From Gnetum montanum (lineage: Eukaryota; Streptophyta; Gnetopsida; Gnetales; Gnetaceae), in assembly GCA_015680685.1 (NCBI GenBank), contig MNCI01033721.1:210367-274366 (forward strand): a stretch of 64,000 nucleotides of DNA, in the 5' to 3' direction. The notes beneath the pieces were generated by a model. That model had not been told where the DNA came from. It ran no database searches and saw only the letters and a program-made list of their open reading frames with translations. Of this stretch, positions 11,011 to 23,860 are shown one piece after another (within the stretch, counting starts at the first letter, position 1; the number at the start of each line of letters is the position of its first letter). Made by a program: the position numbers and the translations under genes.

Positions 11011-12936
11011 TACCCCCATGAATGAATGAAAACTTGTCCTCGAATTCCTTACAAAATATTGGGAAGCTATGGGATTATTGACTAATTGACAACTAACGAT
11101 GGAATGGGATGATAGACACAACATGCCTAGTTAATGGATCAATAAGCATATTACAACACTAGTGGTCATGATCATTGTGGTGAACACTTGTACATAGATG
11201 ACATCCAAGCCTTTATTTGGTAGCGTGAAGAGAAAGAGAGAGAGAAAGAAGATGAAGCATGATGCTGCCAATGCTGAGATTGTGCCTCCCATTGTTTATC
11301 CATAGCCACACCACCAAACTTTCTCCTTTCATAAATGCTCCAGTTCTAGTCCATCCTGAGTACTTCCTCCAAGCCCAATCCATTGTTTGTATGATCACCA
11401 TATACACACACAACATAGTGACAAATGAGCAAGGATAGATAAACCACAATGCAAATAAATACCTTGCGCATTGGCTAAGTTGTGGTTATGGCAGAAACGG
11501 GTTCAAAGATTTATCACTGGTGACTACCCAAGGTGTAGGGGTTAGGAAAATAGTAGAATGGAAAAAATTGAAAAATTTGTGCCAGGGCCCCCATGACTAA
11601 GAGAGAACCTCCAGTAGCTATAAGATAGAAAAATATGAGGAATAAGAAAGATGGAAAAAATAACAACAGTAACGCCAATAAAATGGATGTCATGGATGGG
11701 ATGAAATAAGAAATGATTGATTTTAAGAAATGTTTAAGGAAAACAAGTTAATAATTACACCAAAAAGGAATGCCATTGGGTCCTCCCAAAACTAGGCTCA
11801 TGCCCTTTATGCCCTGACAAACCCACAAACCAAAGAGTCTGTAGCCTCTAGGAATGTCATTTGGAAGCAAGAGTTAAAAAATTACCCACAAGAATTCACC
11901 AAAGAAAAATAATGCATCAAACTAGAGATGGACTAATGATAAAACTAGCAATGAGTTGGAAAATGGAAAGAAATATGGAGAGGAGAGAATGGAATGGAAT
12001 CCCAAGAACAAGTTTGTGTAAAGTCCCTATGTATTTTATGGTTAATGTGACTGAGTAGAACTCATCCCAAATCTAGACTCAAACAAACCACATCCAATGA
12101 CCTTGCATTAGCACACTTGACCAATCCATCCACTTGAAGAAACAAGAATGCTTCCACAAAGAGTCACCACCATTCCGAGAAGAGCAAGATGGAGAAGTAG
12201 GAAGTGAGAAAGGGCCTTAGTTAGAGGGAACCATCAGGCATGGGTAACATGTCTTTCCAGTTCCATAACCAGTGCTTGTAGCCCAAACTTCATTATTTTG
12301 TCTAAGGGGTGTGCTTTGAATTCTCACTTTTTTCTTTTTCTCTCTCTCTCTTTTTTATTTTCATGAGATCCATACCATGCAAAGACTTATTTTTATTCAC
12401 TCAGCTTCCTGATATTTGAACAATGCCAGAATGGCGAAAAACCCAATAAAAAGCATCCAAGCACCCCAAGAGAATGGCCAGCATAAATGCATCGAATGCC
12501 CTTGAAGTCATACCCTTTTCATCCTTTGAGTCTTTCCTTAGTTTGAAAAATACCCAACCACTAATTTATTAACAATTTTACTTAGAAAAAAGTTGACTAT
12601 ATGGATGAGTGAACGGCATGGACTCATTGTCTGTTTTACCAAAAGAACCATACCTTAATATCAGCATCATAATTCAAAGGTAAAAATCAAACATTAGCAA
12701 TCAATATGATATAATTCAATCCACCATCATGAGCACTTATTGGATGACGAATAAAAGTAAATCAAGCAAACAAAGAAATAGTAAAAATATGAATGATTTT
12801 GTAAAAAAAAATAGGAAAAGTTGGAAAAATACGTAAAACAAGAATGTGTAAAACAAAAAATTCAAAAAATATTTAGGGCCTAGAATGGTTAGCATAGGTG
12901 GCCATCTCCCCGACGACTAATTTGGAAGGAGGATAT
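11011..12936 (-). other. Element B 3' interior without recognisable coding
   Basis: RNase H and integrase would be expected here, but neither is visible. A segment at about 11770-11815, read on the minus strand as GGGCATAAAGGGCATGAGCC followed by a GGGAGGAC word, is shared with element A near 22600. It resembles the noncoding stretch after pol. A G-rich tract (minus strand CATGGGGGTA) next to the LTR at 11011-11020 is the likely polypurine tract. Confidence 0.5.
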
Positions 12937-13740
12937 CTAAAATAGTGAGCAGGGTTGTCCACCAATAGAGGTAGTAAGAGTACTAGCTAATCTAATCTCA
13001 TGGAAAGGTCTATAATGGCCAGTATGTCTAAGGAATGACCAAATATCTTTGGCAGTTTCTAGTTGATGGGTAATTCTCTGGATAACTTTGATTTTCTCAA
13101 GGTTTACCTCTATCCTTGTGTGTGAGATTCTATGTCCTAGTACTACTCCTTCTTGGACCATCAAATGGCTTTTCTACCAGTTGAGCCTCAAATTGGTTTC
13201 TACACATCTTTTTAACACTTGCTCTAATTGGTCCAAGGCTTGGTCAAAGTTTTCTCCATAAGTGGAGAAGTCTTCCATAAAGACCTCAATGCCATTCCCT
13301 ATATGTTGTTGGAATATTCTTAGAACTAGTCGTTGAAATGTTGCAGGGGCATTACACAAGCTAAACAACATCTGTTTGTATGCAAATGTTCCCCAGGGAC
13401 TAGTGAATGTAGTCTTGGCTTGGTCTTTTAGGGTTATTTGTATTTGGTTATATCTACTATATCCATCTAGAAAACTGTAATAGCGATGCCCTGCAATGGT
13501 GTCTAATACTTGGTCGACAAATGGCAATGAAAAGTGATCTTTGAATGTTGCCATATATAGTAGCCTAAAATCTATGCACACCCTCCATTTGCCTCCCTTT
13601 TTAGGCACAATACCTAAGGGGCTAACCCATTCGCTATCAGCAATGGGGTATATAAACCCAGCCTTGAGAAGTTGTTTGATTTCTTCCTTAACTACTTGGT
13701 TCAACTTTGGGTTCAATCACCTTTGTGGTTGTCTTCGAGG
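12937..13740 (-). pseudogene. Element B reverse transcriptase (Athila-like)
   Basis: The minus-strand frame reads LLKAGFIYPIADSEWVSPL, VPKKGGKWRVCIDFRLL, LPFVDQVLDTIAGHRYYSFL, TSPWGTFAYKQM, LCNAPATFQR and VFMEDFSTYGE. After a stop at about 13165 come GHRISHTRIEVNLEKI and SFLRHTGHYR. This is the fingers-palm-thumb order of a Ty3/gypsy reverse transcriptase, which copies element RNA into DNA. The wording (LPFVDQVLD, LCNAPATFQ, FM-D-DFS) is Athila-like. The active-site pair D-D reads E-D (GAA at 13273-13275), and the usual DGYSGYNQ reads DGYSRYNQ. The enzyme should be inactive even before the stops are counted. The following RNase H is lost. Confidence 0.85.
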
Positions 13741-14250
13741 CTTCATGGAGGGGTCAATGTAAATTCTGTGTTGGCATATCCTAGGGTCTATTCTAGCTAA
13801 TTTAGGATATGACCAAGTGAAGGCTTTCGACCATTTATTTATCACCTTCAATGATCTCTATTTTTTTTGTAGAGCAAGCTTCACGTTAATAATTACCAGT
13901 TTTCCATTTTTAAGGAATGTGTATTCTATACCAGTGGGCAATGATTTCAGCTCAAGGGGCTCCTACTTAAATTTCTTAGGGATTTCCAACTTCCCCTAGT
14001 TGATATTTTCAAGGCTAAGACATGGAAGTTGGTGGTGGACTTACATTAATGCATCTATGCTATCAATGTAAGTGCAAGTCAAACCTTCAGTTGGTTCCAT
14101 GCATATGATTGAACTACTTTATCGATCAACTGTCAACCACTGGGTGCCTTCCTATCATGTGGCTACTGCATATAGGCATCTTTGTATGTTGATCACTTGT
14201 GCACATTGATTGCATGCAGGTAGTGCTAAACTTTACACAAACCATGACCT

Positions 14251-14720
14251 CTACACACAATTACACCCCATGTCACTATATGCGATGCATTGAACTTTCT
14301 TCTTCTCAATCTTTTCAAATGTATTTTCCTTTGATATTTCTAGGGAAAGATCACAAATTCCTAGGTGTGCATTGATGGTGCTTAGCCATGCTCTTCCCAT
14401 TATGATTGGGAAGTCCCCCTTACCATTGTTCACTTGAATCACTAGGAAGTCAGCTAGGTATGACCACCCATAAATAGTGGTAACAATGTCCTCCAGTAGT
14501 CCCAATGGGACAATGATGGACAAGTCAACCAACTCTAGATAGATGTTGCTTTTTTTCAATGGAGCCAGGTTCCAAGCCTTGTACATTTCTTAAGAGATCA
14601 AATTGACACTAGAACCTAAATCCAAAAGAGCTTTGCATGGCTCATTTCTAGCGATTTGTAGATATATCAAAGGACTTCCAACATTAGAGAATTTCCTAGG
14701 AAGATGGCCAGCATTGATCT
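14251..14720 (-). pseudogene. Element B retroviral-type aspartic protease
   Basis: The frame runs NAGHLPRKFSNVGSPLI, PCKALLDLGSSVNLIS, a stop, MYKAWNLAPLK, VPLGLLEDIVTTI, DFLVIQVNNGKGDFPIIMGR and AWLSTINAHL. The DLGSS motif is the active-site equivalent of D-S/T-G as used by Athila-type proteases, and I-I-M-G-R-x-x-L is the conserved C-terminal hydrophobic-Gly motif. The protease cuts the Gag-Pol polyprotein. One in-frame stop lies at about 14590. Confidence 0.8.
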
Positions 14721-15354
14721 AATTGGTGATGACATGTGTTAGCATGACCATATGTGTTGAGTGTGGTGGTTGGTTTAAAGGAGGCTCTAAAGTTTTAATT
14801 GATACTTAAGTATCTAAGGAATCAGCCACTTGTGATTGCAAGGGCTTGGTTGGACTATTGTTTCTAAAAAAAGGTATTTTCTTCATGCTATTGTTGGAAC
14901 CAATAATAGGTTGAGAGTTAATAGCCCTTGTGGCATTATGTTGCTATGGCTAGGCAGGGAGCTCACCCTACATAAGTGGAGTAGGTGGTAATGGAGCTAT
15001 TGGTGGAAGAGATGTAGCTAGATGAGAAGGATGGTATGTTTGTGGAACATCATCCCTAGGAGAAGGAGTCCTATAATACTCATGAGCTTGGTAGTGAGGT
15101 TGAGGAATAGCTTGACCAGTAGAGTCACGTGGAGAGACTCGTTGCTGCACGTAATATCCATATGGGTCAAGTTGCTAGTAAGGATATTGTTGCCTTGGTG
15201 GTGTCATTCCCCATGATTGTGGGTATTAACACTATTGATACTACTTGATTAGTTGTGGTGGAGTTCCACTTGGATAATATGTTAAGGGTTGGTGGAACTT
15301 CCTTGGGTCGCCTTGAGGATAAGATAACCTTTGGGGTGTTTGCCTTTTTTTTAA

Positions 15355-16420
15355 TCATGGGTTAAGTGCATACACCCCAAACTCCTGCAGATCTGAGATT
15401 ATAGGGCAACATCCCTTAGGATGGTCATATTGGCATATCTCACATCCGCTATCATTGTCTATATCCAAATCCATAACCTCTTCAATGATGAAAAATTTAC
15501 CCTTACCCTTGTTACGTGCATGTTCAGTTTCTATCTTCTTTCCTTTTTTGTGATCACTACCTTGCCCTCTAGACTCCTCTACTATTTTAAGAACAAATTG
15601 AAAACTATTGTTTATGGAATCCCACATTTGGTCTACTTTTGTTGATACTTCTGATGTCAACTTTTGGATAGGCAAATTTTTCCTATTCACCATCTCTTTG
15701 AGTGGTGACTCTTCTTCATCCTCACAAAATCGTACTCCCCTCTTCCGGAGGGAAGGATCTCAATTATACTCTTCTGCACTTTCTCTCTTCCATAGCTCAC
15801 CTTCCTTAACAACTTACTCTAATAGTATTTGAATTTGATGGGACCTAAGCTCATATAGTCTTCCTTGGGCATAAGTCCCAAGGGTTCTTCACATTTCATG
15901 CCTAAGCCCATCTACAAGATGGTGCAATTGATCCCTTTGTAAATAACAATGGCCAGGACAACGATGTAATAGTGCATAATATCCACCAATGGTATCATCC
16001 AAGGGTTCATGTCCTCCTTGTTTCTAGCCTTGGATTTTCTTTCGCAAGTTGGACACTTGGGAGTACGTTTGGTACTTATCGTTGAACAATTCTAACATGG
16101 TACTCCACCTACGAATAGATTCTAGTTCTAAGGACCAGTACCAGCTTTCCACTTCTTTAACTAGTGTCCATGGGAACAACTTAAGTTTTTTCCATTCGTT
16201 TTCTATGTTTTGTAAGGCACATGCATCATAGAACGCTTGTAGATGATTTTGAGGATTAGTGTTGTATCCCCCTTTGAATCATGGGATATTGTTCATATCT
16301 AATCTCTTGATCCTACTATCTTTTTGGTGCCTTGTTGGAATTTTAACAACTCAATTATGTCTAGCATACTTTGGGTAGTGAGTAGGGGTTCATCATGATT
16401 GTATTTTTTGTGACGTCTAT
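15355..16420 (-). pseudogene. Element B gag (capsid region and zinc-knuckle-like motif)
   Basis: On the minus strand an Arg/His-rich stretch (RHHRRHKK) is followed by IKRLDMNNIP, NPQNHLQAFYDACALQNIE, KLKLFPWTLVKEVESWYWSL, MLELFNDKYQTYSQVSNLRK and further gag sequence, then the 112-codon frame 15693-15355. This ends in CEICQYDHPKGCCP, a zinc-knuckle-like C-x2-C-x3-H-x3-C. It packages element RNA into particles. Several stops are present. Element A carries the same protein at 19250-20300 with the same words, which shows the two elements are relatives. Two single-N positions (16474 and 16606) lie just upstream. Confidence 0.85.
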
Positions 16421-17098
16421 GATGCCTATGTTGTTCCCTACTCTCCCTTCTTTCATGTTGTGATTCTCTAGAATNCCATTATTCATAATCTAGGTTATGA
16501 TACCCATGGGCACAAAGGATTCGAAAAAGGGACAGAGACACATGAGAAATATGGACATTGTGATCGTAATCGTGATCTAGGTCGAGACCGCTGAAGAGAA
16601 GGTAGNTACACTTATGATGTCTCTCCTATTGCAAGTCCCTTTGATGTTGTGCCTCCATGGGATGGTAATCTCTTGAGTCATGGTCTTGCACAATGTATTC
16701 TGCATGTAAGTGCTGCATGTCAATTCATGTGAGAGCATGAAGAAGCATGTTGGGGACTGAACAATTGGGAGGTAACACTATGTTTCCTTCTAAGTCTCAC
16801 CAAAAAAGTTGTTCATCTTGATGGAGGATAAAGGTGAATTCTAGTATATACTCATCAAGATGAATATATACCACTCAAAACTGTTGAGGGACTAGCGGAT
16901 CAATGTCATGTATATTACGCCACCAATTATTTCCTGTTTCAGACCTAGGCAATGAAGTGCTTTCATACGAAGAAGGAGACATACTTGTCTGTTTAGTGTG
17001 CAATGTATTCTTGTTTATTATTTTCTCAACCAACCTTAATAGTTCATTCCAACGATGTGAATGATTTCCTAGGTTCTAATTAGTGCACAAACAACTAA

Positions 17099-17118
17099 GT
17101 CCCAGGAAATAACACCAA
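17099..17118 (-). other. Element B primer-binding site
   Basis: Directly adjacent to the 5' LTR, the minus strand reads TTGGTGTTATTTCCTGGGAC. It aligns with TTGGCGCCGTTGCCGGGGA, the PBS motif common in plant Athila-type elements, differing mostly by C-to-T and G-to-A changes. It is where tRNA-primed reverse transcription would start. Confidence 0.7.
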
Positions 17119-17920
17119 TGATGAGCGGTGAGGCACCCCTATGCTCAAGCATACGAATACGAGTGTTTCACGCATGATCCAGTTGAATTCCAAGGACTAA
17201 GTACCTATGCACCTTTGTGGAACAAGAATGGGTTGGTTAATCGGTGGCTTCCCAAGCTTACCTATATGTCACGATTATATGGTTAAATAAGCTTGAGGCA
17301 TATGATTTTTATATCATTTATGTTTTTATGTCCTATGCTAATAAGGAAGGAGAGAGATAACTAAGTGACTAATTTAACTTAACTACTCATTAACTAAGTT
17401 CTAACTAATCCTAACACTAGCATCTATTCCCACTTGTCGTACACATCCTGAACCAGTGCAACGCTGCTGGGATTACGAAATGCTAATTGTTACTAGGTTA
17501 CCAAGTGTTACACACATGCTTGAAGCGATCGTACTGAGTGTATTTAGTAAGTGTAGGGTGAGAGAAGACATTAATTAACTAGGAAAGTATTTAATAACAT
17601 CAATTAACACTAATTAATCTGTTTTAGATGCTGCAACGTTTATCATAAAGTTCATCTTTATTGCCATACACAAGGTGTGCTCAAGTACACAATGCTCGAA
17701 TAAAGATTCATTCACTTTATGACTCCTACTGTGGGCACGCAAAAATAATTCTAACTCTGGGAGGGAGAAAAGGCAAGAGTTCTGCTACGAGTCTAACTAA
17801 CTATTACAAAACCAAGTGTACCCACCTCTTATTTATAGGCAAGAAGAAAGGTCCCAATATCGAGTATTCAACATCTCATGGTAGGTTCCAATATCATGGA
17901 CCCAATATTATGGTTCATCA
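17119..17920 (-). repeat. Element B 5' LTR (right copy, 802 bp)
   Basis: Pairs with 10190-11010. TATA box (minus strand) at 17830-17837. The GATATC array of the other copy is decayed here to AATATC (17890) and AATATT (17904), still 14 bp apart. The changes are the G-to-A expected where CG dinucleotides were methylated. Confidence 0.92.
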
Positions 17921-17925
17921 AAAGT

Positions 17926-18594
17926 GAATGCCCATAGTGTGGTGTTGAATAGTTGTATGGAATCTTTATTCAAGTGAAGTGTACTTGGGCATACTTCATA
18001 ATTGGAAATAAAGATTAAGTTTTCTTTTCATCATTGCATCATCCGCTTAGTTTTACTATTTTTCCTAGCATATTTTTTACTATTTTCTTAGTATAATCAT
18101 TTACATTTCCAAGTACTTTACTTTCTTCATCATTAGTAAAGCAAAATGAGTATGACTAGTTTTGAGCATTTAAGTATAATCATTTGCTAATCCTAGTAGT
18201 GTTATTGCTTGGTTTGCCCAGTAGCATAACACCTGGTAACTGAATAATAGTTACATAAGTTGAAAACATGTATAGTAAGCTAAGACCAAATTGTCATCAC
18301 TCTAGGCTAGAGTAGATTTACCTTACTATCATTACTTAGACTTAGGACTAGATTTTATTCCCAATTATGTTTATCTCTAGGATTAATCAGGGCCTAACAA
18401 CATCAATTATTATATGCCCAACTTTAGACTAAACCATATGTGACAAATCTACCACTAGTCCAAGTGAAAAGATAATGTCCTATAATTAATGCTTAACAAT
18501 CTAGATGCTACAACTAGTCCCATCCATGGAATCAGATCATGCATGAATGCTTGTGTTTCATATGGTTGGGTGTAGGGGTATCTTCTACTCATCA
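17926..18594 (+). repeat. Element A 5' LTR, second part
   Basis: Resumes the A LTR after B: GTGAATGCCCATAGTGTGG here and again at about 24451. It runs to ACTCATCA at 18594, as the right LTR does to 25126. Together with 9837-10189 the left LTR is about 1,022 bp. Confidence 0.9.
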
Positions 18595-18614
18595 TTGGCA
18601 TCATTTCCAGGGAT
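18595..18614 (+). other. Element A primer-binding site
   Basis: TTGGCATCATTTCCAGGGAT follows the LTR with no gap. It is another deaminated version of the Athila-type motif TTGGCGCCGTTGCCGGGGA. It fixes A's orientation as plus. Confidence 0.75.
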
Positions 18615-19059
18615 GGTGCTAGTTATCTAGATTAATTATATTATACATTATCACTGTAAATGTATTAATGATCTATCTTTTAGAAAGCATTAATATTTTA
18701 AGTCACACACATTATCTAAAAAAACCATGTCTTCTTCACCTAGGACTAATAATGTATCATATGATGATAACACTAGTAGGATAAATGATAGGATATATAC
18801 TAAAAAAATTGGAGTGAAAAACCACAAGTAGGGGTTTCATATGCTCATTTAGACCCTTACTACACTCAAAGACTATGTTCAACTAATGAGGAAAATCCTA
18901 GAGAAGATGGATTAAGTCCTAGAATAAAAAAGGCCTCAAGTCCTAAGACCTCCTCAAAACCTAGAAGAGATGAATAAAGGGACCATAGGGGGAGATATAG
19001 CAACCATGACAATTCTCCCAATTTCCCATCTCCTCTTTCTCTTCCACATCTAGTTCTAA

Positions 19060-20700
19060 TGAAGAGAAATGTAGGTATAGAAATAGAGATACACTAAGGG
19101 GTCAAGACAAAGATAGAAATATAAATAGATGAGATCATTGAAGTGAGCATAGACACGATCATCATAATCACATAAATAGAAATAGAAATCATCACCATGA
19201 CATGTCTGATGATGATGGACCCTTGTTGGCTACTAGGAGGATGGCATAGATAATGAAGGCAATTAGAATACCCCACAAGCATCAAAGGGAAATTCACATC
19301 AAAAGGCTTGATATGAATAACATCCCTAAATTTTTGGGAGGCTATAAATCTAATCCACAACATTATTTACAAGCCTTTCATGATGCCTACACCTTGCAAA
19401 ACATTGAGAGTAAGTGGCAAAAGCTTAAGCTCTTTCCTAGGATACTAGTTAACAAAGCTAAAACTTGGTATAGATCATTGGAACCAAATTCAATCCATTG
19501 ATGGTGCAAAATGCTGGAACTTTTTAATGAGAAATATGAAACCTGTGCAAGAGTATCCAACCTAAGAAAACAAATCCAAGGATGGGGGACAAAAAAACAT
19601 AAATCCTTGGATGTGGCCTTGGATAGATACTATTTGCTACTACATAGATATCTAGGCTATGGTTTTTCTCAAAAATAGCAACTTTTCCACATCATATATG
19701 GGCTTGTAATCAAATGAGGAAAACCCTTGGGATTTATGCCCAAGTTAGATTATCCAAATTGAAAGTTCATCAAATACAAAGGCTAGTTGAGCAATTCATA
19801 AAAGAAGAAAGAGAGCTATGTAAATGAGAGAATGTAGAGGAATATAACTAGGATCCAACTCTTCAAAACAAGAGGATTGATCCATATCTATGATGACAAA
19901 AAAGAGGCAAAACTTGAGAGGTGATTTTACAATAAACCTTGCCAATACACAAGTCTATCACTAAGCTTGAAGCAAGGATAGATGAGATGTGGCAGTTGAT
20001 GAGTGAAAAAGTTACAACATACGTGAAAATAATAGAGGAGAGGATAATGTAAAAAGGATCAAGTGATCTAAACAAGAAGAGAAAAAAGACCAAAAAAATA
20101 GGTAGGAACACTTATTTAAAAAAATAAAAAACAATTGTAGTAGCAAAGGCTATAAACTCAATCATGGAAGAGAATAATGAATGAGACATCTGTCAATATC
20201 ACCCTCCAAAGGACTATTGTCTAGTTATGTTACATCTCCATGAGTTTGGGGATTTTGCATTGAATCTTAAGTTCATACAAAACCAAATGCCTAGGAAATT
20301 ACCTTACTCACAAGGTAATTATACACAGTCCTGCAACCAACCATACTATTCTAGTGGGACTTCTTATTAGCCTCAACACTACTATTAACCACAATGGCAA
20401 AACCCATAGTCAAGGGAGATTCCATCATCAAACCAACAATACCCCTATTGCTAGCTAGACCCATGTGACTACTATGTTCAAAAACCTATTTTCCCAAATG
20501 GTTCCACTTTCTTTATCTCGAATCAGTACTATTACTCTCTCGAATATCATCAACCCGCAACATCTCCTATGGGATCATCATCTCAAACATCTTATCCTCT
20601 ACAACATCCTCAACATTCTCATACTTCCCTTCCCCATATGTTACCACCAAAAACATAGGAATGATTGGCACCACAACATCAATGGAAGAATGCCACTTGT
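19060..20700 (+). pseudogene. Element A gag
   Basis: After an Arg/Asp/Asn/His-rich leader (RHDHHNHINRNRN) the frame reads IKRLDMNNIPKFLGGY, NPQHYLQAFHDAYTLQNIE, LKLFPRILVNKAKTWYRSL, MLELFNEKYETCARVSNLRK and LDVALDRYYLLLHRYLG, then at about 20185 DICQYHPPKDYC (first Cys lost to a stop). A Tyr/Pro/Gln-rich linker at 20460-20650 follows (YYYSLEYHQPATSP). Each block lines up with element B's gag. Stops interrupt it repeatedly. No protease follows, so the element could only have moved with enzymes supplied by a relative such as B. Confidence 0.8.
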
Positions 20701-20719
20701 GCTACGAACATACACATAA

Positions 20720-23579
20720 ATGATAATGTTAGTAGATCTCAACCACAATCTTGAAAACGTCCTTTCTTTAGGATAGCTTCCACATATGAGAAAAAAACCC
20801 ATAGCCCTACTTGCTCATTAAGACCAACATAAGGCCAACCTAGTGAACAACCCTTCCTCACAAAAATAACATCTCCCAATCCTACACAAGAGTCAAAAAC
20901 CCATTACCACTGCAATGCAAAACATAACAAATGAACCTATCACTATGGAGAGAAAGGCAATTCCATGCATTACTAATAATGATCAAGGGTGTAGTTATGG
21001 GCTGAAAGTTTAAAATATTAACATAATCCCTATACCAACCTACAACAGATGTGAAAAACAAGTGTGTGAACAAATGAAAGCATGGGCCACTAAATCAAAA
21101 GACACCCAATGTCCAAAACTAAGAACCTAAAATCATCTAAAACATGCATGGAAACATTTGAGCCACTTATTAACTCCTATACTAAGAAAATGCCTCCAAC
21201 TAAGAGCTCACAAAAGGAAATATTACACCATAATAATACACCAATAGAAAGAGGAACTAAGGACCTAGATGATCAAAATTCAATTACTATCAAGATTACA
21301 TGGGATGATAATTGAACAAATAAGTAACTAAGGATGGTAAGTGAGAAACCTCAAGTGTATGATCCAAGGGATCTAGGGTACATTTTCTGAATTGTCGCCC
21401 ATGAGTTCAATTGTGGAGAGAGGCCTTATCCTAACTTAGGAGTTAATAAGTTCTTTTTAAATTTTTTGTTTTCTACTTTTTATGGTTTATAATTTTTTGT
21501 TATACCTTTTTCTTTTCTTAATACTTTTTCACATTCTTTAATATCTTCTCATTCTCTTATACCATTTTAGTTCTTAAATTTTTGGTATTCTTTAATATTT
21601 TCTAATTCTTTGATAATCTTTCATTCTTACTATCTTTTCAATTCTTGATATCTTTTACAATTTTTTCTATGCTTTGCTATTCTTTTTACTCATAAAACAC
21701 ATTGAATAAGGCAAGATGTAGTCCCAATAAGATGAACATTTCTCTATGTTATCAAATCATAAGGGATTGATTATTTGTACAGTNTGATGAAGATTTCTCT
21801 ATGTTATCAAATCATAAGGGATTGATTATTTGTACAGTGAGACCACACCACCCATTCATCTATACCAATAATAAGAAGTTCTTACCATGGCCATAATGAT
21901 ATTCTTTCCATCATCAAACTAAGAATAAACTTGTGATCATTATGCCTAGATAGAAGAATAAAGAACCAAGTGGTAATGTAAAGGGTGTGACATCAAGGGG
22001 ATTTGTGGATTTTCTCATATCATTGCTATAAGTTCTATCTTGTTGCTAAGGAAGTATTATATCCTTGTAGATCTAATGAAAAATGGAAGTAAGAGTACAA
22101 TAAATGTTGCCTTACCATGTCACTAGAAAGACATGTCACCCATGCCTGAAGGTAGGTGCCTTCCCATGAATCTATAATAATAATAATAATAATGAGTTTT
22201 TCAATGAATAAACTCCTCCCTTGGACAATATGCCAAGTGGTAATGCTCCTAGCAATACTGGTAGTATTATAGTTGTTACTCTTATAAATGAAATAATGTG
22301 ATGTCACTAGAAAGTGATTTGACCTTGCTTTAAATCTTGGAAAGAAAGGGCTAATGATGACCTTAACCATCAATAACATAGAAGGATTCATTATACCTAT
22401 GGTAAGATACCTTACGTCCTAATTTCAACAATCCTTTCTATAGTCCATCTTACCTCATTGTATATTTAATCATAACTTGTGGTTTTGTATACTATAGCAT
22501 TATTTTTCCCAATTTGGAAATTTTAACATGTGTATTTTTCTAGATAGGTATGTCTTATATTCAACTCCTTGAGTACCTAAGGACACTTTTAGGCATGGTT
22601 ATACAAGGGCATTAAGGGCTAGAGCCTGATTTGGGGAGGACCTACTTATCCAACTCTTATATTCCATACTTTCCAAGAAATTACACATCATCTTATGCCT
22701 TCCAAAACATCTAATAAACTTCCCATATCATCTAATAATTTTTCCATATATCAAAAATTCATTATCCATTTCATATCCATACATAAACTTTCATTGCTCA
22801 AGATTTTTTCTTCATGAACCTTGAACGCTAACATGTTGAAAACTATGCATCATTCATGATCCATAATCATCTAGACAAGCTTCACATCTTCCAAAAATTC
22901 CATTTGACTCATTTTTCCCTAAAAAATTAATGAAAAATTTGAATTTTTTTAATTGTGATATCATAGTTACGATTTTGTAGGCACCTATGATGTATGATTT
23001 ATGATGTCTTGCATTTAAAAATAGTATATACACACATGAGAGTTAGTGAATTTTTTCATTTCTCTCATTTGTAACAAGAAAATTTTTTCTAGTATTTACT
23101 TAGCCGTCTTGCACTCTAGCTTCCAAAAGCTGTAACTTTTCCCTCATAGCTCCAGTTTCTAAAATTCTTTAATCTTGTTGATTCTAGAGTGCTCAACTTA
23201 GTCATGAGGGTGCATTGTACAATATAAGTGAACGAATTTTGAAAATTTGAGTCATAACTTCCTAATGCCTAGAACATATTATAAAGGATAAGTACAATGA
23301 GATAATAAGAACCTTAAAGTTAAGCAATCAAACTTAGGCCATAAAGATTTAGATAGTACTCCTAATAGACCATATCGACTATTTTAGGCCATTATAAGCA
23401 TGGAAAATGATATAAGGTCATAAGTAATTAACACTTAAGAGGTTTCCTTTTGAAAATTTTTCTATCTTTGTAATCATAATATGATAAGAACTTGATCTAA
23501 CTAAGGATATGAGTAAGGTAAAGAGCTATTAAGAACTAGTGTGAACATTCTAATAACTTCATACCCTTATTGATTGCAG
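20720..23579 (+). other. Element A interior without recognisable pol
   Basis: No protease, reverse transcriptase or integrase motif is visible in any frame. It holds a duplicated 53-bp block around an N (21731-21838), an AAT microsatellite at about 22168-22190, and a segment near 22595-22640 (GGGCATTAAGGGC, GGGGAGGAC) shared with element B. Confidence 0.5.
21731..21838. repeat. 53-bp direct duplication around a single N, probable assembly scar
   Basis: The 53 bases before the N at 21784 recur after it (21731-21783 and 21786-21838), with one visible mismatch (GATGAACATT against GATGAAGATT). Near-identity in a region where all other repeats are diverged points to two overlapping contig ends joined without merging. 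Confidence 0.75.
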
Positions 23580-23860
23580 ATGGCCCCAAAGAGACCACTA
23601 GAAGGAGGACCTTCACAACACAGAAGCTATAAAGACACAACTTCAAGCATCTCCTTTATGGCCTACACTAACCAACAACAAAGAATGGTACTTAGGAGAA
23701 ATGTACCAATTTTGGTGAAATAAACAAGCTAATGCAATAGTTAAAATTGAGGGAGTCTTTATGCCATACTTAGTAAAGAGAGTAGATGGAAAAGAAGACA
23801 AGGATAGAAGAGAAGAGACTTCATGTGCTCTTGAACAGATATTAATTCTAGAAGCATGAT
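23580..23860 (+). pseudogene. Small ORF after a splice-acceptor-like site in element A
   Basis: ATG at 23580 directly follows TTGATTGCAG and opens a 47-codon frame (MAPKRPLEGGPSQHRSYK...). One frame over, from about 23710 to 23860, a charged stretch stays open (ANAIVKIEGVFMPYLVKRVD, then GKEDKDRREE). Athila elements carry an extra ORF downstream of pol, believed to be expressed from a spliced RNA, and the position and acceptor fit that. I do not see transmembrane or envelope features. The assignment is positional only. Confidence 0.35.

Larger units (their letters stand above)
10190..17920 (-). mobile_element. Athila-like LTR retrotransposon B, nested in A
   Basis: A 7.7-kb element with LTRs at 10190-11010 and 17119-17920, both starting TGATGAGC and ending CATCA on the plus strand. 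It is flanked by perfect 5-bp duplications AAAGT (10185-10189 and 17921-17925). Removing it restores the A LTR (compare GATAGAGTGAATGCCC at about 24445). All coding signals read on the minus strand: PBS next to the right LTR, then gag, protease and reverse transcriptase. RNase H and integrase are not recognisable. Many in-frame stops are present. B is younger than A and has the opposite orientation, although both share the same gag family. Confidence 0.92.

Noticed and set aside
13541-13999. Plus-strand ORFs over the B reverse transcriptase
   Set aside because: Antisense shadows; the minus strand carries the conserved RT motifs.
22168-22190. AAT repeat
   Set aside because: Ordinary microsatellite.
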